Below are positions 9,478-17,692 of a stretch of 64,000 nt of DNA, in pieces. The translations under genes and the position numbers were made by a program. The notes under the pieces were generated by a model, which was not told where the DNA came from, did not search any database, and saw nothing but the letters and a program-made list of their open reading frames with translations. The first letter of the stretch is position 1, and the number at the start of each line of letters is the position of its first letter. Source of the stretch: an uncultured Flavonifractor sp. (lineage in GTDB: Bacteria > Bacillota > Clostridia > Oscillospirales > Oscillospiraceae); assembly GCA_947346365.1 (NCBI GenBank), contig CANAAV010000011.1, positions 16,340 to 80,339 of the forward strand, given 5' to 3'.

Positions 9478-9720
9478 AAAAAACGCTTTTGTCCCAAACA
9501 TGGGACAAAAGCGTCAACTGCTTCTGCGATACCACCCAAATTGATGTCATAGACATCCGCTCGCTTCGCGCACCATCATGCGCGCCCGATGGATAACGGG
9601 TGGGGTCCCGTCGGCATCTACTAGGTTGCCCGTTCAAGCCGCCCTCGAAAGTCCATTCGCCGGTTTCCGCTGACTCCAATCCCACCCTCTGGAGCTCTCT
9701 TTGCATCGGAACAGCCGGGT
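9478..9720 (-). promoter_or_regulatory. T-box riboswitch with tryptophan (UGG) specifier
   Basis: On the minus strand the leader holds, in order: a stem I start AGAGAG and GGGTGGGATTGG region, a specifier-loop-like GAATGGACTTTCGAG (TGG at 9655-9653), the T-box core TTTGGGTGGTATCGC (9540-9526), and a terminator hairpin ACGCTTTTGTCCC / GGGACAAAAGCGT followed by a T run (about 9514-9478). The T-box core is close to the consensus AGGGTGGTACCGCG. Uncharged tRNA-Trp would stabilise the antiterminator and switch on the transporter operon. The specifier is read from pattern, not from a computed fold. Tyr or another codon in a shifted frame is less likely. Confidence 0.88.
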
Positions 9721-9765
9721 ACTTCTCTTTCTCACAGGTTTTATGCTCTTTGGTTGTTGTAACGT

Positions 9766-9794
9766 ATTATACGCACGCCGCCCCCGTTTGTCAA
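9766..9794 (-). promoter_or_regulatory. Consensus sigma-A promoter of the T-box / trpXYZ operon
   Basis: Minus strand TTGACA (9794-9789), 17-base spacer, TATAAT (9771-9766). Both hexamers match the consensus exactly. Transcription would start near 9759, giving a leader of about 360 bases that contains the T-box. Confidence 0.9.
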
Positions 9795-9859
9795 CTGTTT
9801 TTTTCAGGTTTTCCGTCATGCTTCGCCGCCGGACGCTGCCCGGCGGCGAAGCGGCGGAT

Positions 9860-10762
9860 TCACTGCTTTTTGCGCAGGAAGGAAAACTTCGTTTCCGAGC
9901 ACACTACGGCCACAAAAATCAGGGCGAAGCCGAGGAACATCAGCGCGGTCGGCTTTTCATCCGCCCAAAGAATGGAGAAGACCACGCCGAAGGGCGCCTC
10001 CAGAGAGAGCAGCACCGCAGCGGTGGCCGGCGCGGTATATTTCTGGCCAATATTCTGGAACAGCAGAGCTCCGCAGGAGGCAAATATCACCAAATAGGCC
10101 AGTCCAAACACCAGCTCTCCTGTGAATACCCCCTCTGCCAGGGGCGGGCGGGTAATCAGTACGCCTATCCAGGAGAATACCGCAAAGGAGGCAAACTGTA
10201 AGGCGGTGAGAATAAAAATGTCCCGCCCCTCGGCGTATTTATCCACCGCCACAATATGGGCCGCGAAGAAAAAGCCGCCGACCAGGGTCAGTACATCCCC
10301 CCAATTGAAGGCTGCGGCATCCTCCCCGGTAATGGACACCAGGCCGATGCCCGCAATACACAGCAAGGCGGCAATAACATTAAAGCGGTCCGGCCTCCGG
10401 CGGGCGATAATCCAATACAAAAAGGGCACAATGACACAGTAAACAGCGGTTAAAAACGCATTTTTCCCCGGCGTAGTCCGGGCCAGGCCAAAGGTCTGAA
10501 AAGCGTACGCCACAAATAAGCATAATCCCATTACCGTACCGCCGATTAGGTAGTGCTTATCCAAAACCTTCCACCGCTTCCAAAATACCAGCGCCAGCAC
10601 CAGGGCGGCGAAACTGAAGCGGATTGCCAGCAGCCAGAAGGTAGGCAGCACATCCACGCTGTTTTTCATCACCACAAAGGAGCTGCCCCAGATGATGGTG
10701 GCCAGGACAATAATCGGGGATGCGAAACGGGCCAAAAAACCGCCCTCTTTTTGCTCAGACAT
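9860..10762 (-). CDS. DMT-superfamily transporter (EamA family)
   Basis: 300 residues from the start at 10762 (MSEQKEGG), which follows AGGAAGAGG by about 9 bases; an upstream in-frame Met at 10831 has no such site and would overlap the divergent gene. Ten predicted helices in two repeated EamA halves, with WGSSFVVMKNS in the first and SLEAPFGVVFSILWADE in the second. These proteins export or import small metabolites, and the substrate is not readable from sequence. It is divergent from the glycosylase gene, with only 67 bases between the two starts. Confidence 0.85.
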   Translation of the reverse strand: MSEQKEGGFLARFASPIIVLATIIWGSSFVVMKNSVDVLPTFWLLAIRFSFAALVLALVFWKRWKVLDKHYLIGGTVMGLCLFVAYAFQTFGLARTTPGKNAFLTAVYCVIVPFLYWIIARRRPDRFNVIAALLCIAGIGLVSITGEDAAAFNWGDVLTLVGGFFFAAHIVAVDKYAEGRDIFILTALQFASFAVFSWIGVLITRPPLAEGVFTGELVFGLAYLVIFASCGALLFQNIGQKYTAPATAAVLLSLEAPFGVVFSILWADEKPTALMFLGFALIFVAVVCSETKFSFLRKKQ

Positions 10763-10829
10763 AAATAAGTACCTCTTCCTTTTAAAATATGTTACAATAG
10801 GCCATATGAACACGGGAAGGAGCATTCGC

Positions 10830-11417
10830 ATGGGAAAGCTGACGCGGGATTTTTACGCCAGAGATACCCTCACCGCAGCTCGGGAGCTGCTGGGCCGCTA
10901 CGTGGTGCGCAGGCAGGCGGACGGCGGTTATCTCTGCGGGCGCATCTGTGAAACGGAGGCCTACATCGGGCGGATGGACAAGGCCTGCCACGCTTACAAC
11001 TACAAGCGCACACCCCGCACCGAAACTCTTTTCGCCCCGCCGGGCACGGCTTATCTCTACCTGATTTACGGCATGTACCACTGCCTCAATTTTGTCACCG
11101 AGGAGGAAGGCGAGCCCTGCGCAGTGCTCATCCGGGGCCTGGAGCCGGCCGGAGATGTGCAGCGGTTGGCCCTTTTCCGCTACGGAATCCCTCTGGACAA
11201 GCTCAGCGCCTATCAAAAGAAGCATTTCCTGGACGGCCCCGGCAAGGTATGCAAAGCCCTGGACCTGACCCGCGCGCAGAACGGCCTGGACCTGACCGGA
11301 GACGAGCTGTTTGTCTGGGACGCCGGAGACGCCGTTCCAGATTTCCACACCAGCAGGCGCATCGGCATCGACTACGCGGAAGAGGCGGTTGATTTCCCGT
11401 GGCGGTTTTACTTTTGA
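10830..11417 (+). CDS. DNA-3-methyladenine glycosylase (AAG/MPG family)
   Basis: 195 residues. Start chosen at 10830 because AAGGAG lies 8 bases upstream. The sequence carries RICETEAYIG, with the family's catalytic Glu and the Tyr of the intercalating region, then FAPPGTAYLYLIYGMYHCLN, typical of PF02245. It excises alkylated purines, starting base-excision repair. A HAD-family gene follows after 19 bases and is likely co-transcribed. Length matches the bacterial family (about 190-210). Confidence 0.9.
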   Translation: MGKLTRDFYARDTLTAARELLGRYVVRRQADGGYLCGRICETEAYIGRMDKACHAYNYKRTPRTETLFAPPGTAYLYLIYGMYHCLNFVTEEEGEPCAVLIRGLEPAGDVQRLALFRYGIPLDKLSAYQKKHFLDGPGKVCKALDLTRAQNGLDLTGDELFVWDAGDAVPDFHTSRRIGIDYAEEAVDFPWRFYF

Positions 11418-11436
11418 TTACCAGGAGGAATTTATT

Positions 11437-12063
11437 TTGCTTATATTTGATTTTGACGGAACACTAGTGGACTCAAACGGAGTTTGGGTGGAGGCCGACA
11501 ACGCTTTTTTAGCCCGCCGGGGACTGCGCGCCACCCCGGAATACACACAGATGATGGGGCACTCCATCTTCCCCATCGCCGCGCAAATCACCCGTGAATA
11601 TTACCGCCTGGACCAGTCTCCGGAGGAGATCATGGAGGAGTGGCTGGGCTTGAGCCGGAACGCCTATGCCTTTCAGGTCCCTCTCAAGCCGGCGGCAGCG
11701 GAATTCTTGGCCCGGTGCGCACAGGCCGGAGAGGCTATGGCCCTCTTTACCGCCTGTGTACCCGAGCTATGCCAGGCCGCCCTGACCCGGCATAGACTGG
11801 ACGGATATTTTCAAGCAGTGATTTATGCCCAGGAGCTAGGTCTGGAAAAACGGGACCCCAAGGCCTTTCCCCTGCTGCTGGAACAGCTGGGAGTCTCCCC
11901 GGAGCAATGCACCCTCTTTGACGACTCCCCTGACGCCTGCCGGGCGGCTCAGGCCGCGGGACTCACCGCCGTAGGGGTTTACGACCCCTTTTACGCCCAC
12001 TGTGAGGACGAAATGCGCTCTTTCTGCGACCGGTACATTATGGGCTTTACTGAACTGTTGTAG
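11437..12063 (+). CDS. HAD-family hydrolase (phosphatase)
   Basis: 208 residues from a TTG start at 11437, chosen because AGGAGG sits 8 bases upstream and the protein then begins directly with motif I FDFDGTLVDS (nucleophile Asp). Motif II is a Thr in LFTACVPE near residue 109, and motif IV is DDSPDACRAAQAAG near residue 168. The helical cap lies between motifs I and II. This is a subfamily I HAD phosphatase of the phosphoglycolate-phosphatase / beta-phosphoglucomutase type; the substrate cannot be read. Probably in one operon with the glycosylase gene. Confidence 0.85.
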   Translation: MLIFDFDGTLVDSNGVWVEADNAFLARRGLRATPEYTQMMGHSIFPIAAQITREYYRLDQSPEEIMEEWLGLSRNAYAFQVPLKPAAAEFLARCAQAGEAMALFTACVPELCQAALTRHRLDGYFQAVIYAQELGLEKRDPKAFPLLLEQLGVSPEQCTLFDDSPDACRAAQAAGLTAVGVYDPFYAHCEDEMRSFCDRYIMGFTELL

Positions 12064-12177
12064 GGTTTTCCTTACACCGGCTACGTTCTTTCTCATCTGC
12101 CACCTCAGCGACTGGCAGTCGCTTTATTTCATCAATGCGCGAGGTCATCTGTAGACCGTCTCCTCTGATTTGCCCCT

Positions 12178-14646
12178 TTACTTTTCTGCCTTGCTCATAT
12201 ACTGACTGGCCGACTTGAGCATGAGCTTTTTCGTGCCCACCCGGTCAAAGGCGATCTCCACCAGAGCGTCGCCCCCCATAGGAGTCAGTCCGGTAATCAG
12301 CCCCTTGCCGAAAGCCCGGTGAAGCACCGTGTCCCCTTTGCGGAATCCGCCGGGCCACCCGGCGGGCCCGCCTGCCGCCGGAGCTTTCCAGTCCGGCGCG
12401 GGAGCCCCCGCGCCGCCAGAGGCATAGCTGCCCATGGAATATCCCCTGTCATAGGCGCGCCGTACCGCCGCCGGACGGCGAAAGCCCCCCTCTCCTTGGG
12501 TACGGCTCTCCTCCCCCTCTCCGTGCCGGTACCGGGGGCGGCCCGTCTGCTCCAGCAGCTCCGGCGGAATCTCCCCCAAAAAGCGGGAGGGCCGGTTGGC
12601 ATTAGTGCGCCCGAACAGCATCCGCTGGGAGGCGCAGGTCATGTACAGCCGCTCTTTCGCCCGGGTCATAGCCACATAGCACAACCGGCGCTCCTCTTCC
12701 ATCTCCTCCGGTTCCCCAATGGAGCGGATTCCAGGAAAAATTCCCTCCTCTACCCCGGCCACAAAGACCACTGGGAACTCCAGCCCCTTGGCCGAGTGCA
12801 TGGTCATCATGACCACGCACTCCTCGCTGGGGTCATGGCTGTCCAAGTCGGTATACAGGGCAATCTCGTCCAGAAAACCCGCCAGGCTGGGCTCCGGAGC
12901 TCCCTCCAAATAGCTCTGGATAGAGGAGAGCAGCTCGTGCACGTTCTCCAGGCGGGTGCGGTCCTCCACGGTGTTTTTCTGCTCCAGCATAACGCCGTAA
13001 CCGGAACGGGCCACCAATTCCTCGTAAAATTCCGGCAGGCTCAGCTCCCCCGCCAGGGTCCGCAGCTCTTCCACCAGCCCGGCGAACTGTCCCAGTTTGG
13101 CCGCGGCCTTTTGGAGCTCCGGGTAATCCCCGGCATGGGCGATCACCTGCCACAGGGAGCAGTCCTCCCGCCGGGCAATGGCCTGGGCCCGTTCCACCGT
13201 AGTGGGCCCGATGCCCCTGGGGGGGGTGTTGATAATCCGGCTCAGCCGCAAATCATCCCCGGGGTTATTCACTACGCTGAGGTAGGCCAGCATATCCTTG
13301 ACCTCCGCGCGGTCAAAAAAGCGGATGCCCCCAATAATGCGGTAGGGTACGCCGTTGCGCTTAAACGCCTGCTCAATCTGATTGGACTGGGCGTTCATCC
13401 GGTAGAGCACCGCGTGGTCCTTCCACTTCCGCCCCGCGGAAAAGCCCGAGAGAATCTGAGCGGCGATATACTGGGCCTCCTCATGCTCGTTCATGGCGGT
13501 ATACTGCTGAATCAAATCGCCCGCCCCGTGGTCGGTCCACAGCTCCTTGCCCTTGCGGCCCTGGTTATTGCGGATCACCGCGTTAGACGCCGCCAGGATA
13601 TTTTTGGTAGAGCGGTAGTTCTGCTCCAGACGGATGACCCGCGCCCCCTTATACTGGTGCTCAAAGGAGAGAATATTTTCGATGGTGGCCCCCCGGAAAC
13701 GGTAAATGGACTGATCGTCGTCCCCCACCACGCAGATGTTCTCATACCCCCCCGCCAGGGCGGAGGCCAGCCGGTATTGGAGCTGATTGGTGTCCTGATA
13801 CTCATCAATCAGTACGTACCGGAATTTTTTTTGGTAATATTCCCGTACGTCATCAAAATTCAGCAGCAGGCGCACGGTGTGCAAAATGATGTCGTCAAAG
13901 TCCAGGGCATTGGCATCCCGCAGACGGCGCTCGTACTCCACATACACCTTGGCGATTTTACTCAGCCGCAGATCCCCGTTCTTCTCGCACTCCGCCAAAT
14001 AATCCCGGCCCAGCTTCATGGCGTCCTTGGCTCTGGAGATATAGCCCAGGACAGAGCGGGGCGGAAACGCTTTGTCATCCAAATTGAAATCCTTCAGGAT
14101 ATCCTTGACCACCCGCTCGGAATCAGCAGTATCATAAATCGTGAAGGAGCTGTTGAATCCCAGCTTGTCAATATCCCGCCGGAGGATACGCACACAGGCC
14201 GAGTGAAAGGTGCTGGCCCAGACGTCGTTGGCCTGGGCGCCCAGCAGCCGTTCCAGCCGCTCCTTCAGCTCTCCGGCGGCCTTGTTGGTAAACGTAATGG
14301 CGATAATGGACCAGGGCGCCGCGCTCTCCAGCCGGCACAGGCGCTCCTGCTCCCGCTTTTTTTCCGGACTGGGGGAGCGGACATACTCCTCCAAAAAAGC
14401 CAGCTCTTCCGGCCCCATCCAGCCGGGGACCTCGTCAGAGTCTGACCCTCTTCCGTAGCGGATCAGATTTGCGATCCGGTGAATGAGCACAGTGGTCTTC
14501 CCGCTGCCTGCTCCCGCCAGCAGCAGCAGCGGCCCTTCGGTGGCCAGAACGGCCCGGCGCTGCTCCGGGTTCAGGGTCTGGAAATCCAGCTCAATGGCCG
14601 CCCGCCGGGCCCTGCACAAGCGCAGCTCCTCTTCTCTACTCAGCAT
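12178..14646 (-). CDS. pcrA: ATP-dependent DNA helicase PcrA/UvrD
   Basis: 822 residues. Superfamily 1A helicase motifs in order: Q motif LNPEQRRAV, motif I (Walker A) LAGAGSGKT, motif Ia ITFTNKAA, motif II LIDEYQDTN, motif III VGDDDQSIYRFRGA, motif IV LEQNYRS, motif V TMHSAKGLEF, motif VI CYVAMTRA. The C-terminal tail (about 750-822) is rich in Gly/Ala/Pro and ends in a small beta domain (GDTVLHRAFGKG) as in PcrA, which binds RNA polymerase. It unwinds DNA in repair and in clearing RecA or transcription complexes. GGAGCG precedes the ATG. Confidence 0.95.
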   Translation of the reverse strand: MLSREEELRLCRARRAAIELDFQTLNPEQRRAVLATEGPLLLLAGAGSGKTTVLIHRIANLIRYGRGSDSDEVPGWMGPEELAFLEEYVRSPSPEKKREQERLCRLESAAPWSIIAITFTNKAAGELKERLERLLGAQANDVWASTFHSACVRILRRDIDKLGFNSSFTIYDTADSERVVKDILKDFNLDDKAFPPRSVLGYISRAKDAMKLGRDYLAECEKNGDLRLSKIAKVYVEYERRLRDANALDFDDIILHTVRLLLNFDDVREYYQKKFRYVLIDEYQDTNQLQYRLASALAGGYENICVVGDDDQSIYRFRGATIENILSFEHQYKGARVIRLEQNYRSTKNILAASNAVIRNNQGRKGKELWTDHGAGDLIQQYTAMNEHEEAQYIAAQILSGFSAGRKWKDHAVLYRMNAQSNQIEQAFKRNGVPYRIIGGIRFFDRAEVKDMLAYLSVVNNPGDDLRLSRIINTPPRGIGPTTVERAQAIARREDCSLWQVIAHAGDYPELQKAAAKLGQFAGLVEELRTLAGELSLPEFYEELVARSGYGVMLEQKNTVEDRTRLENVHELLSSIQSYLEGAPEPSLAGFLDEIALYTDLDSHDPSEECVVMMTMHSAKGLEFPVVFVAGVEEGIFPGIRSIGEPEEMEEERRLCYVAMTRAKERLYMTCASQRMLFGRTNANRPSRFLGEIPPELLEQTGRPRYRHGEGEESRTQGEGGFRRPAAVRRAYDRGYSMGSYASGGAGAPAPDWKAPAAGGPAGWPGGFRKGDTVLHRAFGKGLITGLTPMGGDALVEIAFDRVGTKKLMLKSASQYMSKAEK

Positions 14647-14769
14647 GATATACGCTCCTTAGCAATACGGGAGCCGCCCAAAACGGACGGCTCTTGTAGT
14701 TTACACATAGTTTACTGGAAATCCGGCCAAAGGTCAACCATCCCCGGCGGAAAGTTTTCTCCATACCTG

Positions 14770-15042
14770 CTATGGCTCCAGTTCCAGCCGGAAATTGGAA
14801 TTTTCTTCCTCCGCCCGCCGCAGAACCCGGAGCAGCGCCTCCCCATAGGGCCCCAGCGTCTCTGCCAGCACGGTGGCTCCTGTGACACACAGGCACGTCT
14901 CCTCCTCCAATTCGCTCAAGCTGTCCAGCAGAGCGTCCAGGTTGCGCCCGTACCACTCCGGCAGGGATACAGCCCCGGCCAGGGCGTCATGGAGCTCCTC
15001 CCGGCTGTGGATCCGCCGCCCATCCAGCTGCGCCCGCCTCAC
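14770..15042 (-). CDS. Barstar-family ribonuclease inhibitor
   Basis: 90 residues from a GTG start that overlaps the stop of the barnase-like gene by 4 bases (GTGA). The segment WYGRNLDALLDSLSE matches the barstar helix that plugs the barnase active site (YYGENLDALWDCLTG in Bacillus amyloliquefaciens), including both acidic contact residues (Asp35 and Asp39 equivalents). It is expected to stay in the cytoplasm and inhibit the RNase encoded just upstream before export. Translational coupling of toxin and inhibitor fits this role. Confidence 0.9.
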   Translation of the reverse strand: MRRAQLDGRRIHSREELHDALAGAVSLPEWYGRNLDALLDSLSELEEETCLCVTGATVLAETLGPYGEALLRVLRRAEEENSNFRLELEP

Positions 15043-15626
15043 TCCACCGCCTCCCCGTACAGCAGCTCAAAGGACGCATAATGATCCTGCGTATAGTAAA
15101 TCAGCCCATCGTTGGAGAATACAATCCGCTTGGCCCCCCGTTTGGAGGCCCCCAAAGTATCAATGTCGCACTCAGTATAGGTACGCCCCTCGGCCTCGGG
15201 CAGAAGGCCCTCGTAATTGCCAAACCGGCCGCCGCCAATGCACATGCCGGGCGCGTAGGGCTCCAGGGAACCGCCAGACCACCCCAGCTCCTGGGCCTCC
15301 CGCTTGGTCATAAAGTTGCCGGGCAGGCGCCCGTATAGATGCAGGTAAAGGGCCACGTCCTCCTTACTGGTGTAGCAGCCGTCCTCCGGCAGAGTCTCCC
15401 CCGCCTCCTCTGACGGCTCCGCGGTCTCCTCCGCAGTCTGCTCCGGGGCCGCCGTCTCTGCTCGGGCGCTCTCCCGCGTCGGCTCCGGCGTGGATACCGG
15501 CAATTCTAAAATTGGGCTTGCCGGCCCGGCGGAAGTCCCCGCGGGCCGGGCGTCCCCCGCCGGGCCGCAGGCGGCCAGAAGCAGCACCAGAAGCGCCGCA
15601 AGCAACAGGGAAAGCCGTTTTTTCAT
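15039..15626 (-). CDS. Lipoprotein barnase-family ribonuclease
   Basis: 195 residues from the start at 15626 (MKKRLSLLLAALL), with GGAGGAAT upstream. The signal peptide ends in lipobox LAAC (Cys near residue 20), followed by a Pro/Glu/Thr-rich linker to about residue 85 and a barnase domain in the C-terminal 110 residues. Catalytic residues align with barnase: Glu in YTECDI, Arg in KRIVFS, His in QDHYASF. It should cut single-stranded RNA. A lipid anchor in place of free secretion is uncommon for barnase. The start overlaps the end of the GNAT gene, and the inhibitor gene follows directly. Confidence 0.9.
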   Translation of the reverse strand: MKKRLSLLLAALLVLLLAACGPAGDARPAGTSAGPASPILELPVSTPEPTRESARAETAAPEQTAEETAEPSEEAGETLPEDGCYTSKEDVALYLHLYGRLPGNFMTKREAQELGWSGGSLEPYAPGMCIGGGRFGNYEGLLPEAEGRTYTECDIDTLGASKRGAKRIVFSNDGLIYYTQDHYASFELLYGEAVE

Positions 15627-16234
15627 CGCTTGTATTCCTCCGTTTCCGTAATCATGGAGGCCACCAGAGGCCGCCATCCGTCATCCTCCACCCTCCGGAC
15701 CATCAGCAGCTCGCTGGAGGTGGCGCCGCTGTCATAGCGGAAAGCCCGGGGCCGTTCTCCCCAGATCTCAAAGCCCAGCCGCTCGTACAGCTCCACCGCC
15801 CGGCGGTTGGCGCTGGACACCTCCAGCTCAATCTGGTCATATCCCATGTCCGGCGCGGCGGCGCACAGCGCCTCAATCAGCGCCCTTCCCAGGCCCTGTC
15901 CCCAGCAGCTTTTGCGCACGGCTACCCCCAGCTGCGCCCGGTGGCGGAATTTCCGGTAGGGAGATACCGGGGCAAGCGCGGCGTTTCCCGCCACCTGCCC
16001 CCCTACAAATGCGGAGATCATCAGACGGCGGGGGTCCTCCAGCGCCTGCTTTAAAAAGGGTCTTTCTTCTTTTAAGGTCACGTCTATCTCATCGGGATAG
16101 CGGATTAAGTAGGGGGTTTCCTTTGCCGTGCGGCGGAGATAATCCAGCATGGCCTTCCCGTCGTCCGGCCCAGGGCTGCGCAGCAGGCAGGCCCTCCCGT
16201 CCCGCAGGGTGATGGTGCGTCCGGAATACTCCAT
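15623..16234 (-). CDS. GNAT-family N-acetyltransferase
   Basis: 203 residues with the GNAT acetyl-CoA pocket motif A in VRKSCWGQGLGRALIE (pattern Q/R-x-x-G-x-G/A) and a C-terminal NRRAVELYERLGFEIWG. The substrate is not evident. The gene is packed between the PAP2 gene (1-base gap) and the barnase-like gene (overlap), so it is made from the same message as the RNase/inhibitor pair. Whether it modifies any partner in that operon is unknown. Confidence 0.88.
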   Translation of the reverse strand: MEYSGRTITLRDGRACLLRSPGPDDGKAMLDYLRRTAKETPYLIRYPDEIDVTLKEERPFLKQALEDPRRLMISAFVGGQVAGNAALAPVSPYRKFRHRAQLGVAVRKSCWGQGLGRALIEALCAAAPDMGYDQIELEVSSANRRAVELYERLGFEIWGERPRAFRYDSGATSSELLMVRRVEDDGWRPLVASMITETEEYKR

Positions 16235-16235
16235 G

Positions 16236-16790
16236 CTATCCCTCCCATCCCCGCCGGTCCGCCAGCCGTTTCCAGCCCAGCAAGACCAAAAGGCTGCACA
16301 TCAAGCCCACGCATACCCCCACCAGCACATCACTGGGGAAGTGCACCCCCACATACAGCCGGGAAAAGGCCATCAGCCCAGCCGCGACCAGTCCCGCCGC
16401 CCCCATCCAGCGCCGGGGCAGGGTTTGCACCCAGACCCCCGCCGCCGCAAAGGCGGCGCAGCTGTGGCCCGACGGGAAGGAATTGGGGTCGCCCTCGGCA
16501 ACCAGCGGAATCAGCCCCTCCACTGTCAGCCAGGGCCGCGCCCGGCCCACCACGTGCTTCAAGACGACATTCGTGCACAGCATCCCCAGCAGCATGGCGC
16601 ACAGCGCCAGCCCTCCCGCCCTCCGGGTAGGCCGGAAACACAGCATCGCCGCAGACAGGGCAATCCACAGCAGCCCCACATCCCCCAGATGGGTGTACGC
16701 ACACAGCACACCGTCCAGCACGGTGCAGCGCACCGTCTCCTGAAGCCACAGCAAAATTCCCCCGTCTGCCGCCAAAAGCCATTGGAGCAT
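16236..16790 (-). CDS. PAP2-family membrane phosphatase
   Basis: 184 residues, five to six membrane helices. The three acid phosphatase motifs are present: KHVVGRARPW (motif 1, K-x6-RP), PSGHSCAAF (motif 2, PSGH) and SRLYVGVHFPSDV (motif 3, SR-x5-H-x3-D). Such enzymes dephosphorylate undecaprenyl pyrophosphate or phosphatidic acid at the outer face of the membrane. It is the first gene of the PAP2 - GNAT - barnase - barstar operon. A terminator at 16826-16848 separates it from the upstream gene. Confidence 0.9.
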   Translation of the reverse strand: MLQWLLAADGGILLWLQETVRCTVLDGVLCAYTHLGDVGLLWIALSAAMLCFRPTRRAGGLALCAMLLGMLCTNVVLKHVVGRARPWLTVEGLIPLVAEGDPNSFPSGHSCAAFAAAGVWVQTLPRRWMGAAGLVAAGLMAFSRLYVGVHFPSDVLVGVCVGLMCSLLVLLGWKRLADRRGWEG

Positions 16791-16825
16791 CCCCTCACCC
16801 CCCTCTCAAGAATGCCAGAGCAAAA

Positions 16826-16848
16826 GGGCGGCGGAATCACCGCCGCCC
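16826..16848 (-). terminator. Terminator after the DUF4330 gene
   Basis: GGGCGGCGG and CCGCCGCCC pair around AATCA. On the minus strand the stem is followed by TTTTG, so it would stop transcription coming from the DUF4330 gene. Confidence 0.75.
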
Positions 16849-16853
16849 TCAAA

Positions 16854-16933
16854 ACCTGTACGCAGAAGCGCGAATACAAAATTGACGTGAGATTGCGCCG
16901 TCAGGACGGCGTTTCACGGCTGCGCATACAGGT
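16854..16933. repeat. 80-bp inverted-repeat unit
   Basis: ACCTGTACGCAG at the left and CTGCGCATACAGGT at the right are near-perfect inverted ends around about 55 bases that contain a further hairpin (GCCGTCaggaCGGC). The right-hand end sequence recurs in part at 32085-32097 (GCTGCGTACAGGT), beyond the uridine phosphorylase gene, so it may be a small dispersed repeat. Confidence 0.4.
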
Positions 16934-16954
16934 TCTTCCTTTATGTACGGATTT

Positions 16955-17458
16955 CTAGCTCTCCGTATCCCACTTGCAGCTGAGAATCACCCCGCGTTCC
17001 AGCTCAAAGCGGTCGGTCTTGACAATATGCGCCTTACCAATGCGCACCTCCTGGGTGCCGATCTCCGTGGTAATGGTGTTGACCACATTGCATTCAATGT
17101 TAAAGGTCAGGTCCAAATTGCCCTCGCCGATGGGCAGCACCAGGGTATTGGACACGGTGCCCAAGGTGGCCTGCTGCACGTGGGGCTCGGCGGATACGGC
17201 CACCACTTCCCCATCCAGCAGCTCGCCCGCCGCCATGAGAGTGGCGGGAATCTGGTTTTGGATATTCTCATAGACCTCCGGGTGGACATTCTCCACCAGC
17301 ACCGTGTAGGTCACATGGGTCTTTTTCGCGCCGCCGCCCATTCTACTGGGCAGCAAAAACTTCATCCCCACCACCACCAGGCCGATCACCACAATTATCA
17401 GCACCAGCAGGTCCACAATATTGATCTTGCCAAACAGTCTGCCTTTTTCGTCTATCAT
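16955..17458 (-). CDS. DUF4330 membrane-anchored protein
   Basis: 167 residues. A short basic N-terminus (MIDEKGRLFGKINIVD) leads into one membrane helix (about residues 14-36), followed by a beta-rich extracytoplasmic domain of about 125 residues. Start and N-terminal pattern fit DUF4330 (PF14221). Function is not known to me. GGAGG lies upstream. It is divergent from the glycosyltransferase-CsaB fusion across a 234-base region with palindromes that hold -10 boxes on both strands, so the two may be expressed together and may both act on the cell envelope. Confidence 0.8.
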   Translation of the reverse strand: MIDEKGRLFGKINIVDLLVLIIVVIGLVVVGMKFLLPSRMGGGAKKTHVTYTVLVENVHPEVYENIQNQIPATLMAAGELLDGEVVAVSAEPHVQQATLGTVSNTLVLPIGEGNLDLTFNIECNVVNTITTEIGTQEVRIGKAHIVKTDRFELERGVILSCKWDTES

Positions 17459-17483
17459 CTTTTGCTGCCTCCGAGGTTGTAAA

Positions 17484-17513
17484 TTGACATAATAACCGCT
17501 GCGATGGTATAAT
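17484..17513 (+). promoter_or_regulatory. Sigma-A promoter for the GT-CsaB operon
   Basis: TTGACA at 17484-17489, an 18-base spacer, TATAAT at 17508-17513. The -10 box lies inside the left arm of a palindrome that starts at 17506. The predicted leader is about 170 bases. Confidence 0.75.
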
Positions 17514-17648
17514 AGCCGCAGTGCGGCTGCTGTACCACAAACGCGGAGCGTTTCGTGGCGCCATGGCGCCGTCCGCTCTTCCCGGTGCAGCCGGGGAGCG
17601 AATCGCGCCGAGCTTTAGGTATAATAGCCGCCTTGCGGCTATTATACC
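17506..17648. repeat. Pair of related palindromes in the leader between DUF4330 and GT-CsaB
   Basis: Two hairpins share the same left arm GGTATAATAGCCGC: 17506-17536 (imperfect right arm) and 17618-17648 (perfect 14-bp arms around CTT). Between them lie further short palindromes (GGCGCCATGGCGCC at about 17559). The perfect copy holds TATAAT on both strands. For the minus-strand DUF4330 gene a -10 at 17646-17641 with TTGTAG about 18 bases further upstream is a possible promoter. Confidence 0.6.
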
Positions 17649-17692
17649 ACAGATGTCACACGTTCTACAAGTCTTTTTTGGGGGTCTTTTCC

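Noticed and set aside
9401-9706. N-terminal extension of the tryptophan-binding lipoprotein
   Set aside because: The extra 102 codons are the T-box leader and terminator; the signal peptide and ribosome binding site place the start at 9400.
12319-14445. A 708-codon plus-strand frame opposite pcrA
   Set aside because: Antisense shadow of a helicase gene with all motifs; product is Pro/His/Gln-rich without any recognisable domain.
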